Assembly (NCBI GenBank): GCA_032988165.1
Contig: JANTQF010000601.1
Coordinates: 1 to 10,351 of the forward strand
DNA length: 10,351 bases
Source: Emmonsiellopsis sp. PD_33
Lineage: Eukaryota; Ascomycota; Eurotiomycetes; Onygenales; Ajellomycetaceae
Direction of reading: 5' to 3'
The position numbers and the translations under genes were made by a program. The notes beneath the pieces were generated by a model. That model was not told the DNA's origin. It saw nothing but the letters and a program-made list of their open reading frames with translations, and searched no databases. Every line of letters begins with the position of its first letter. Within the stretch, counting starts at the first letter, position 1. Shown here one piece after another: positions 1 to 7,974 of this stretch.

Positions 1-840
1 AAACAAGTCCGGAAAGGGATTGCCAACCCAGCTCCTGTGGCTCAGCCTCAGCCCACTAAACCCTATCAGGCGGCTTGCCTCCCCATCCGCTGAAGAGCTC
101 GGACTCGTAGGATCTTCCTAAAATGGAATGTTGAGATGGCTGGATTGGAGTTGGCATTCGACGGAGGATGGCCTGTCTTTATTAGCCTATGTTCGTAAGC
201 ATGCCATCAATCCCAGCTGCTCTGGTGGGTGGCCTGAAAAGGACCACGCAACTAAGGGGCATATTGCCTCCCGTGCAGTCCAACAATCGGATTCTGACAA
301 TCGGCTCGGATGACAGGCTGATGATGCTAGCACATATGCACAATGGTATTAATAATTACCCAACCTAATTGAAATAGAGGGTGATTGACGAGGCGCCTGT
401 TGCGTTCCGCGGGGTACTTCCCCAACCCCTCATTCCCTTGATAAAACAAGCGACGGGTCCCAAGCTCGGACCATCCACAAGACGTCCAACAAAACACCCA
501 GCAATCATTTCCCTGCGCGGATCAAAGTTTGCTCAACCCCCCACCACTGACCCCAAGCCAGCTGAAACCATGCATCTTGGACCATCCATGCTCCTCGCCA
601 ATCAAACGGGCACGCCGATATCCCTCTCTCACAAGAATCTAGACTATTCATAGCGCCCCGAAAGCCGACGGGCGGAACCCAGCACGAAGCAAGTACACAG
701 GCACCAGCTCCAAAGTCAGCTATGGGGTTAGTCATGATCAAAAGGGACAAATCAAAATTAAAGTTATCAGAAACGGCTATATCCTTGAGCCTAACGCGAG
801 CAAGGGATGACGGATCCATAATTTCATATGCAACCCCATC
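1..840. other. Gene-free stretch, no supported feature
   Basis: Short open frames occur on both strands here, the longest being 104 codons on the minus strand at 819-505. None shows a recognisable domain. The translations are rich in Trp, Cys and Pro in ways typical of non-coding frames. Several of the frames begin at TTG or GTG rather than ATG. I saw no tRNA-like fold and no clear intron with donor, branch site and acceptor. It may be intergenic sequence, or the untranslated flank of a gene lying to the left of the window. Confidence 0.5.
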
Positions 841-1420
841 ATGTTAGGAGCGCCAATTTTGACGCTGCCGCCTTATATTTTACCCCGCTACGGCGGGACA
901 ATACGAAACAAGAGCCGTTCTCTTTCGCGGGGGCGGAGAACGAAACGTTTTTTGACTATCCCATTCCTTTCCTCCCCTGTAGCTGTATTTCGTAAATACG
1001 CTAGGCGTTTCATCCTGCTCAACATCTGTCTCCTCATCCTTCCCAGTAGACCCTCGCACCTCTCGTGACTCTACCGTTTCTAGGGCCCCATATTCCCTTG
1101 ATTCTCCTGGGACGGCCTTGGACAAGCTGGGATCTCCCCTGTCCAGGCCTATATTCTTCCATTCCTTTTTTTTTTCATAATTATTTTGCGGTGCAGTGTG
1201 TTTCGAAACACTGCTCTTTCTCCATTACCCTCATTCATACCTCGTGCCTCGTGGTAGGTGTAGATAATTATTTCCGCACGCCAATTTCTGCACCCGCCAC
1301 CAGAGAGAGAGGGAGAGAGAACGACGACAAACCAGTTTAGATGGTTCTTTCCAAGCATACATGTAGTTATCTGACAAATACACAAGCCATCTATCTCAGC
1401 AACTGATGCAGACAACAACG
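841..1420. other. Intergenic stretch with TATA-like motif, hairpins and CT-rich tracts
   Basis: A TATA-like motif (TTATATTTTA) lies at about 873-882. Two small inverted repeats follow: CCCGC/GCGGG with a 4-nt loop (884-897), and CGTTCTC/GAGAACG (916-942). Next come CT-rich sequence (960-1160), a T10 run (1166-1175) and a near-perfect palindrome (1193-1214). A purine-rich GA tract is at about 1301-1320. TATA followed by CT-rich DNA resembles a fungal plus-strand core promoter, but I could not find the gene it would drive. Confidence 0.3.
1193..1214. repeat. Near-perfect 22-nt palindrome
   Basis: The centre is the perfect 10-bp palindrome GTTTCGAAAC. GCAGT on the left pairs with ACTGC on the right, and only two extra bases (GT) on the left arm interrupt the symmetry. 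It lies in intergenic DNA just after a T10 tract. It could bind a dimeric factor or form a hairpin; no function is evident. Confidence 0.5.
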
Positions 1421-2140
1421 AGCCGGTGATATTTTCGACCGAATGTAGTAATGAAGAAGACCTTGTCTTCGGCGACTTTTAGGCAAGGTTGAAGATATTT
1501 TGATAATTATGGAAAATAGGGGGCCAGAATTGAACACTGCATACAGCCTTGTGAGATGAGATGTGAGGACTCAAAGTTTTTTCTCTCCGATATCAATCCC
1601 TCAACATGGGTTAGGAATAAGATGTCACAAAATCACTGAACTTAGAATATAAGCCACGTTTTGCTTGCATCCCATGAAACAAATTAAGCGACCAGAGAGA
1701 AAACCAATAATAAGAGGAAGATATATAATGATATTTAGGTACTCTCTACTTCATCAAAGCCTGACTGTGGTTAAAGCAGGAGTGGTGAAACTCAACCTTA
1801 TTATAGAAACCAACATTATCATATGGCTCCTAATATGAGAGCCATAGATAAATCACTCAGCTACAATCTATCAACCACAAAGCAGTGGTGAATTTGCCGG
1901 AGAGAAGGCCCTATCAGGGCCTGATTCTGGGGATCTCATGCCAAGTATGGCTGTAGGGAGGTTGTGTGAACCCCAACCAGGCTGGCAAAGGTAAATATTG
2001 TTTTTGCTGCACATAAAGACCCACACCATCATGATGGTTCACTTTCCTAATGACTTGGTCTAGGCAGAAATATAGGCAGACTTGGAAAATGGTGGTTGCT
2101 AATGATTTTCCGCTCTATTGATTTCCTTTCGTACCTGGCG
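1421..2140. other. AT-rich gene-free stretch with small inverted repeats
   Basis: I found no reading frame worth calling. The stretch carries three short perfect inverted repeats: TATGGCTC/GAGCCATA with a 9-nt loop (1822-1846), AGGCCCT/AGGGCCT with a 3-nt loop (1906-1922), and the 14-bp palindrome ACCATCATGATGGT (2025-2038). It lies beyond the 3' end of NUP85. It could be plain intergenic DNA or a decayed mobile element, but I see no terminal repeats, target duplication or transposase remnant to support the second. Confidence 0.45.
1906..1922. repeat. Perfect 7-bp hairpin, 3-nt loop
   Basis: AGGCCCT, loop ATC, then AGGGCCT: a GC-rich perfect stem in otherwise AT-rich DNA. It is the strongest local fold I see in the left intergenic stretch. 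No U-run follows it and no gene adjoins it, so it is not a bacterial-type terminator. Confidence 0.5.
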
Positions 2141-2178
2141 TCAATTATTTTTTTTGCAAATGCCGCTATTATTTATAC
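2140..2178 (-). terminator. Possible NUP85 3'-end / polyadenylation region
   Basis: About 95-130 nt past the NUP85 stop, the minus strand shows an A/T-rich element (TATAAATAATA, around 2178-2168) and then a run of eight A (2155-2148). Fungal poly(A) sites have loose A-rich efficiency and positioning elements, so this is a plausible but unproven 3' end. The distance fits a usual 3' UTR. Confidence 0.3.
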
Positions 2179-2269
2179 ATGCATGATAGGATGAAAGGAA
2201 TAGAACCGAAAGGAAAAGAAAAAAGTAACAACCATAGATCGCCGATTCATCTTTTCATGAAAAAACCTC

Positions 2270-5200
2270 TCAAGCCCCCAGCGCGCCAAAACTCAGACCC
2301 TTCGCAAGCTGCAGCCTCAAAATTCTCAAAATATCTTTTCCCTTTGCATCTTTATGGATTCTCGATCTCCAGTCCCATCCCCGCTTCACAGCCGCCCCTC
2401 CCTGCTTATTGTCGTTGGGACGAGGAATGAGAACCCCCGAGCTTTCGATAGAACCTCGGCCTCCTTGCCGGTTCTGCGATTCAAGTATCTCACTGCCAAC
2501 CAGGGAAAATCCGCTGATGGCTGTCATGGAAGATACTGACTTTTTCAAGAGGTTGCGTGGTGGTGGTGGTGGGGCTGAGAAGGAGGACGTGGTTGGAGAT
2601 CGAACCGAGTCTTCCCCGAAGGATGTGTTGGCGAGGTCGTCGTAGTTAAAGTGGTGGTATAAGGTGGACTGGAGGCACATTTCGCATTGGTCATAAACGC
2701 GGGATGTTACAGATTGCAGGTCCTCGATCGCGGCGAGGATGGTCAACATTTGATCTGTGGTGAAGAAGCGGGTGGGTTCTATCACCGAATAGGTCAGTAA
2801 AGGTTTCCAAGTGAGGCATAAACGACATCGAAGAAGGAAATGCCAATAAGCCAACTTACCATCGACAAACATAAGGGTTTCTCCAAGCAATACTAGCAAA
2901 CCGTCGACCTGAAGTGAGGTTTTCCTTTCCTGATCGTACAATCCTCCGTAAATACTGTCAGCTGCACTGCGAATCACAGCAACAAGAGTTTCTGCCGCAG
3001 CTCTCTTTCTAGCCAAAGGACGATGCTTCGGTCGTTCTCCTAGCTGTAAATTAAACTCTTCGTCACGAATGTCATAAAACCGTCTCATCGCAGCATAGCC
3101 GCAAAAGTAGAACTGGAGCATGCCAGCGCCCTCTTGATCAACCGCTGCGATAGCTGATAATGCAGCTTGAGGATTGTACAGCAGTGACCGAAGTTGGTCA
3201 TCGAGATCAGCCGTTGCGGGATATGCAGTCGATCGAACCAAACAAAAGGACGTGAGAAGGTCAATAACGTTTTTAATTTTCTTGTAGGAGTGCGCTCTCG
3301 CGTAACAGATTAGTGCTGTTCCGTAGTCTTCGGATATCTCTGCTATTTTGTCTCCATATCGCTATAGAAAGTATTAGTTATTCAGGCCCGAATAGCGTCG
3401 AACGGAATTGAAACTTACTTCAGAAACCTTCCGGCCTTCATCATTAAACCCGAGCTCGGAGCAGAGCAGGACGACTTTGTCCATTTGCTCAGCAGTATCA
3501 AGAGGAATGCGATCAAGTACTTCCGCAACCTGCGCGTTCATAGTTTCCTGGTCGTCAAGACGGTTCAGGACCTCTAGGGCCACTTCCCAGCCTTCGCTAA
3601 CCCCGGAAGGACTCTCAAGCGGATTTCTATCAAACAGACCCATAGCATAATTAACTAAGAGATCGTCTTTTCGTAGAGGCTTCTCATTTCGACCATAGTT
3701 CAACACCATTAGATCACTTTCGTTGAACCCGGGCATTGGTTTCGAACCCGCTGATGTATCCAGCCATCCACCAAAACTGGCAACTTCAGCAATCGCAGAT
3801 GCCATACAGAGGGACCAAGTTTGCAGCATTTCAAGCACCCCTTCGACGTTGCCTTCGAAAACAGACGCCAAGCCTACTTCCATGGAGTTCATCGAGTTAA
3901 CACGGAAGCCGTCCTGCCCGAGCGTTTCAGTTACGGACGCAAACGTATAGTCCAGACGACGCAAATATGCATCCTCCGGATTGGAGTCTACCGATCGAGG
4001 CGCTTGGGATTGGGAACGTCTCAAGAAGCTTTGGTTGAAGTTGGCATTCTCGGTAGAAATATCACTGTCATCCTCTCCATCCCACCAAGCAGTAAGACCG
4101 ATTGTGGCTTCCACCCAATCTTGGGATTTGTCTAGGATTGCGGATACATCTCCAAGCATTATGTTGTACATAGCCTTGAGGTTTTGATAGATCGTCCATG
4201 GGACTTGGCTTTCCGCCATGCGCGTGGACTGGGTAAAGGTAGCTGAGCTCTGTGGATTAAATATCCCGAAATTTGGGGCCTGGAATTTATCTCGTGTGTC
4301 GGGAAGATAGTTCTGACCCTCAGCAAGGACCTCGAGTTCAGAAATTGCGGCGGTCACCTGCTTCCGGTATATGGCCCAGTCAAGACTCTTGATGTCCCAG
4401 TCATCGTTCTGCACACCCGGCGAGGATCGAAGGAGCTGAATGGCATTATTTGTGCATTTCTGAATATTTTGAAGCTGGGCACCCCGATAGCCCGGTTTCT
4501 CATATCCGTCTTCCAGGGCTGACCTGGCATAATTGAAATCCGCTTTCTTCAGCAGCTCAATTACGGGAGACAAATTTGCACGCAATATGGAATTCTGAAT
4601 AGCATCCCAGAATGCTGGAGAGGAGGTTGGATTTGGTCGATGACCGAAAAGCTCGTTCGGGATAGGGGACCGTGTAGCATGTTGTTGATTGATCCAACTG
4701 AAGAGGACCCTTGGGATTGGAGTTTTCGGTTTCGGCCTGTCAGGAACAACGGAGCGAAAGGTGGCACGATGTACAGGAGAACTGTTGTCTTCTTTCTGTT
4801 GAAGTGGTGGATGGTGTAGCGGAAGGAGAAGCGATCCTATGAAGTTTGCTTTCAAGATACCTGGTGACGATTCCTCCGGACCAATGCCAGAATCATCATT
4901 ATGGCCTTGCGATCCGGGCAATAATTTTTGTGTCTCCCGTTCCCAGAGGTTCAAAAGATCCCCGGATGCGTCTGACAAGGTTTGTTGAAGGCTCTCATCA
5001 TCATATTCAAATTCGCGAACCTTATCATACATCTGACAAATTATGTCTTCGCTATCAAGGATGAGCGTGCTAGGTTCGTCAACCATTGCTGCGTCCGACC
5101 TCGAGGCAAGATCATGTGCGATTGATGGGAACATTGAACTTTTTTTCCGTGGTTGTATTCTTGCTTTGTTTGGCTGTGGTTGGGCCCATCGTTCGTCTAG

Positions 5201-5755
5201 TTTCGCTCGCTTGGCTTGACTTGGGTTGGAGTAAATAAATGGTTTCTGATGGGGCTGCACCGGAGAGTTGATGGAAGCGCTGAACCGAGAATCTAGAAAC
5301 TCCCTCTGTTCAGTATTCTCCATCTCTTGGTCTTCTTCCTCGGCTACGTCACTCGAGGGCCCGAAATCTCTACTTGACCCAGTGATGTCCAACTCTTCGT
5401 GTCCATTCCTATGCGATCCTCCAAACGACTCGTTTCCAAAAGCCGTGGATGTGTTTCGGGAGGCGAATTGAACGGGAGCTCTCGTTTGTGGCAGAGGTGC
5501 GATGGAGGAGGTTGTCGACCAATTGAGGAGATCTTCCGTAGTGGTTGAGTCCACGCTTTGCGAAAAGCTCAAATTGCTTTTGACGTGTCCGAACTGTGGG
5601 CTTCTAAATGAACTGCGAGGGGGAGTGCCTGTTGGGGTCGACGATCGAGCAGACAAGGGGGGTCTTCCAGCGGGCGTCGTCGAGAAGTTTGTCGCAAAAC
5701 TTCGAGATTTGTTCGGGGTATTGGGACTCGAATCGTAAGGCGTAGTGTACGCCAT
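2270..5755 (-). CDS. NUP85: Nucleoporin Nup85 (Y-complex / Nup84 subcomplex), three exons
   Basis: This encodes a structural scaffold subunit of the nuclear pore. In the known family, Nup85 binds Seh1 and sits in the short arm of the Y-complex, folding as an ACE1 alpha-solenoid. The proposed join is 5755-3419, 3361-2860 and 2778-2270, giving 1115 residues. Residues 1 to about 230 are Ser/Thr/Pro-rich and probably disordered. The helical Nup85 domain follows, with family-typical stretches such as IGLTAWWDGED (about 555), AEVLDRIPLDTAEQMDKVVLLC (about 750) and SEDYGTALICYARA (about 790). The C-terminus (about 1080-1110) carries GWDWR...DILRILRLQLAK, characteristic of filamentous-fungal Nup85. 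A low-complexity insert with Pro5 lies at about 1000-1070. The ATG has A at -3 and G at +4, and an in-frame TGA lies upstream at 5830-5828, so the start is well bounded. Its 1115 residues are longer than the roughly 740 of yeast Nup85, as usual in moulds. Identity is secure; the exact introns are inferred from splice signals. Confidence 0.93.
2558..2572 (-). repeat. Coding (CCA)5 microsatellite in NUP85
   Basis: Five tandem CCA codons (TGG on the plus strand) encode a Pro5 run in the Ser/Pro-rich insert near the Nup85 C-terminus. It is short and in a region likely to be disordered, so length variation there should be tolerated. Confidence 0.8.
2779..2859 (-). other. NUP85 intron 2 (81 nt, stop-free and in frame)
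   Basis: The donor is GTAAGT, the branch site TACTGAC (branch A at 2794) and the acceptor GATAG. Splicing joins G to AA, making Glu947 in MFVDEPTRFFTTDQ, which reads smoothly as Nup85. The intron is a multiple of three and contains no stop, so the unspliced frame stays open. Only the splice signals and the odd inserted peptide (rich in Trp, Cys and Leu) reveal it. Confidence 0.85.
3362..3418 (-). other. NUP85 intron 1 (57 nt)
   Basis: The donor is GTAAGT right after codon Glu779 and the acceptor is CTATAG, with a branch-like ACTAAT just upstream of the acceptor. It is phase 0. Without splicing the frame ends at a stop at 3374. With splicing it continues into RYGDKIAEISEDYG, which is strongly Nup85-like. 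This confirms the join between the two long open frames. Confidence 0.92.
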
Positions 5756-6120
5756 GTTGAAGAAACTGCCGGGGTGGGCGACAGTAAGGTTGTTTTGTTG
5801 AGATCGCGGCCAAAACAGCGCAACAAGTCACCAATGTTCTCTAGGCCACTTTGGTTGTAGAATAACCAGCACTGCTATGCAAATACCGAGGGCACTGCTG
5901 TCAGAGCCAAGGCAGCGTTGACTCACTCAGCGTCAAATAATGCGAGCCATACGCAGTCTCGTCGGCTGGAGCTTGAGCTGAAGCTTGAAATTCCAAGATG
6001 CGAATGTTGACGCGCTTCATGCCGGAAAAAGTAAAACACCGAGTTCCGGATGTCGCATCGTCATGTGACTTTGGTCTGTATCGGGCCATACAACCTTAAT
6101 TCCGGCCGACGACATCCCTC
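5756..6120 (-). promoter_or_regulatory. NUP85 5' leader / promoter region
   Basis: This is the sequence immediately upstream of the NUP85 ATG. The stop TGA at 5830-5828 is in frame with NUP85 and lies 72 nt before the start. GTCATGTGAC at 6060-6069 contains a CATGTG E-box-like core and recurs exactly at 9718-9727. There is no clear TATA box. A candidate short intron is present at 5926-5875. The transcription start cannot be fixed from sequence alone. Confidence 0.4.
5828..6089 (-). other. Possible spliced upstream ORF or tiny gene ahead of NUP85
   Basis: An ATG at 6089 opens a 62-codon frame on the NUP85 strand. Inside it is a good intron: donor GTGAGT (5926-5921), branch-like CTGAC, and tandem acceptors TAG/CAG at 5877-5872. 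Splicing of 52 or 55 nt would give about 68-69 residues, ending at TGA 5830-5828. That stop is 72 nt before, and in frame with, the NUP85 ATG. The ATG has T at -3, a weak context. I do not recognise the product. It may be a leader uORF with a 5'-UTR intron, a separate micro-gene, or chance. Confidence 0.22.
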
Positions 6121-6929
6121 GATTTTATCTGATCCCTTGCTGCTACAACAGCCTCTATTGATATATTGATGGACGAGAGGAAGCTGGTTAACGGACTCTT
6201 GAAACTTAGAAAGCATATTTGTCTATTGCTGGCTACGCTCTCAGACCAATTCCCCTTCCCATTTCTCCGACTTTGCTAACATGGGTTTTGAAAGCAGGCG
6301 GGCTGTTTGGACAATTACAGGGACAGATCATGATCAAAAGCACCTCATCTCAGTCTATAAGCGAATAAGAACCTCCTTTTGGTGGATATCCCACGGTTGG
6401 TTTGGAAATCGTTCAAATTCTGGGGTTTGTTTCAAGATATGAAGTCCAAGCATTATCGGGGAATCACATCAATATCTCGATCAAGAAGGGGGAGCGAGGG
6501 ACTGAGCCTTATCTTCAACCGAAGAAATCTCTTACACTTCCAGTTTCTATGATTATGGAATGGGATTGGAACCATGATACATGGATGGTCCCATACATAT
6601 ACTATGCTTCCTCTAAACTGCTTATATACAGCATGACCATATGGGCTACCATCTTCCTGTTGCCAATGGATTGGGATTTTTAGTACCGTCATGCTCCTGT
6701 ACCCCGATTATATGCTGCTCCTTCTAGTTGCGGTCTATCAACGATAACCGCTTCTCTAAGGAAACTATCATCGATATCGCCTGCTTGCCGCGTGCTTGGC
6801 CCCTGCCAGCCGAAATGGTATTGTCGAATGTTTGTCATTTAATAAGGGCTATTCCAATGTTTGCATTCCTCCTCTTCCTCTTCCTTTGACCGTGTCTGTC
6901 TCTATCTTTTATCCGTCCCTCGTTTTGGC
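6121..6929. other. Intergenic stretch, no supported gene
   Basis: No frame here has a recognisable product. The 93-codon plus frame at 6402 starts at TTG and reads as random Trp/Met/Tyr-rich sequence. One convincing splice-acceptor arrangement (GCTAAC at 6275-6280, then AAAGCAG ending at 6297) exists on the plus strand but lacks a good donor. CT-rich sequence at about 6868-6925 just precedes the next candidate gene and could be its promoter or leader. Confidence 0.4.
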
Positions 6930-7420
6930 ATGCGTCCGGCATATCCGACCATCGTTCAGTTTGTTATCCTTTTTTTACCTTTTGCCTCTGGGTTACAGCC
7001 GCCTTATTCGAAACGCGATCAGCACTCTCGTACACCTGTTTACAAAGCATACGACACTTCAGAACCAAGAAGAATGAGGAGCATCATTTTTGCCCCGATC
7101 GTCATTGCCGGCTTTTTCTTTCTCATTATTGTCGGATGTATATTATATGTGCTAGTTCCTTCGGCTCGCAATTGGGACCGCTCCCCTCTCGGGAGAATAC
7201 TGATTGCAATATATAACTTCGGCACCAATATAAATATACCCCGGCCCAGTGTCCCTGTATACTTTCGGCGGTGTTATGAGCGTCTCTGCGGAGTGAGCTA
7301 CTTTCCCCCCCCCCCCCCCCCCCCAAAACCTCCCGCCGCTAGTCCCCGACTCCCCCTCCGTCGAGCCTGTAGAGGTCCTTCAAGTCATCTTCCAATGCTG
7401 ACATATAATCATTTCAGTGA
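6930..7420 (+). CDS. Candidate small membrane protein, two exons, unknown function
   Basis: From the first true ATG (6930) the frame encodes 121 residues up to a GTGAGC donor at 7293. A hydrophobic segment at residues 7-21 could be a signal peptide or anchor. Lys-Arg at 28-29 follows, and a strong transmembrane segment lies at about 51-77 (SIIFAPIVIAGFFFLIIVGC and onward). The tail is basic and contains Cys and aromatic residues. The 3' intron (7293-7417) has GCTGAC as branch site and TTTCAG as acceptor, and the spliced frame meets TGA at once, at 7418-7420. Unspliced, the frame runs through a C20 tract as polyproline, which is probably an artefact. An alternative ATG at 7074, with A at -3, would give only the second hydrophobic segment and tail (73 residues). 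I do not recognise the family, and chance hydrophobic frames in CT-rich DNA are common. Confidence 0.35.
7293..7417 (+). other. Probable intron containing a C20 run
   Basis: The donor is GTGAGC, the branch site GCTGAC (about 7397-7402) and the acceptor ATTTCAG. At 125 nt it is in the normal fungal range. Branch-to-acceptor spacing is good. The C homopolymer lies 12 nt inside the donor. Confidence 0.45.
7305..7324 (+). repeat. Homopolymer of 20 C
   Basis: An uninterrupted run of 20 cytosines. Such runs are unstable and hard to sequence, so the true length is uncertain. It makes any frame read through it unreliable. Confidence 0.9.
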
Positions 7421-7974
7421 ACCAAAGAAACAATGAACGATCTTACCAGGACGATCTCCATATTCTCGACCGTCGATGGTGGCGGGTCCTGAAGCCGAGT
7501 GTTTCCTTCCGAGACATGTTCTTCCGGCTACTAGTACCTCTTGACACTCGTTAATTTAGTCTGGTCCGAAGCGTGATTATGCCATCCACGAAGACCAAGC
7601 CATTTCAAAGGAGCGATGAATTAATATGCCGGCGCAAGGCCCAACTTTTCTTGCTTGAAGACAAACATATGCAAAAGGAGGCATTGGCAAAAGCATGGGG
7701 TTAGTTTCAGTGATGGTTACATCTTGATGGCGTTTGATTTTGTCGTTCGTTGTTTTTTTTTTTTATGCTTTTGTCTCGTTCCCTCCTTTCTGTTTTGCGC
7801 ATGCAACATTGGTTTCTATTACAGTTCTGTTTCGTTGTATCGCTTTGGAAATCATACAGCGTGCTCCGGGAAGGAAAAATTGACGAAATATTACTTGGAT
7901 TCCAGATCCTTACTCCGACTTTATAAGTAAATGTACAAAATGCCCACCGATTTAAACCCAAACTATAGCCAAAA
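7421..7974. other. Gene-free stretch, 3' flank of the dehydrogenase
   Basis: The plus frames here are short and start at non-ATG codons or lack any family signature. A T12 run lies at 7753-7764, read as A12 on the minus strand, about 210 nt past the dehydrogenase stop. The sequence nearest 7974 should include the dehydrogenase 3' UTR, but I see no clear polyadenylation hexamer. Confidence 0.4.

Noticed and set aside
732..744. 13-mer TCATGATCAAAAG repeated at 6328-6340
   Set aside because: About one such match is expected by chance in a 10-kb window, and the flanks do not extend it.
505..819. 104-codon minus-strand open frame
   Set aside because: It starts at ATG but the translation is Trp- and Cys-rich with no domain or splice context. 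The length is within chance for this base composition.
880..1125. 81-codon minus-strand hydrophilic open frame
   Set aside because: It starts at TTG, lies opposite CT-rich DNA that explains its Glu/Arg/Ser content, and shows no family signature.
6402..6683. 93-codon plus-strand open frame
   Set aside because: It starts at TTG and has no recognisable motif or good splice signals.
7293..7436. Polyproline C-terminal extension of the small membrane-protein frame
   Set aside because: It depends on reading through the C20 tract and lies within a well-formed intron (GTGAGC ... GCTGAC ... TTTCAG).
7418..7554. 44-codon open phase as a true second coding exon for the small membrane protein
   Set aside because: It needs exon 1 to end in phase 1, but the GTGAGC donor leaves phase 0. 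An open run of 44 codons is not unusual by chance.
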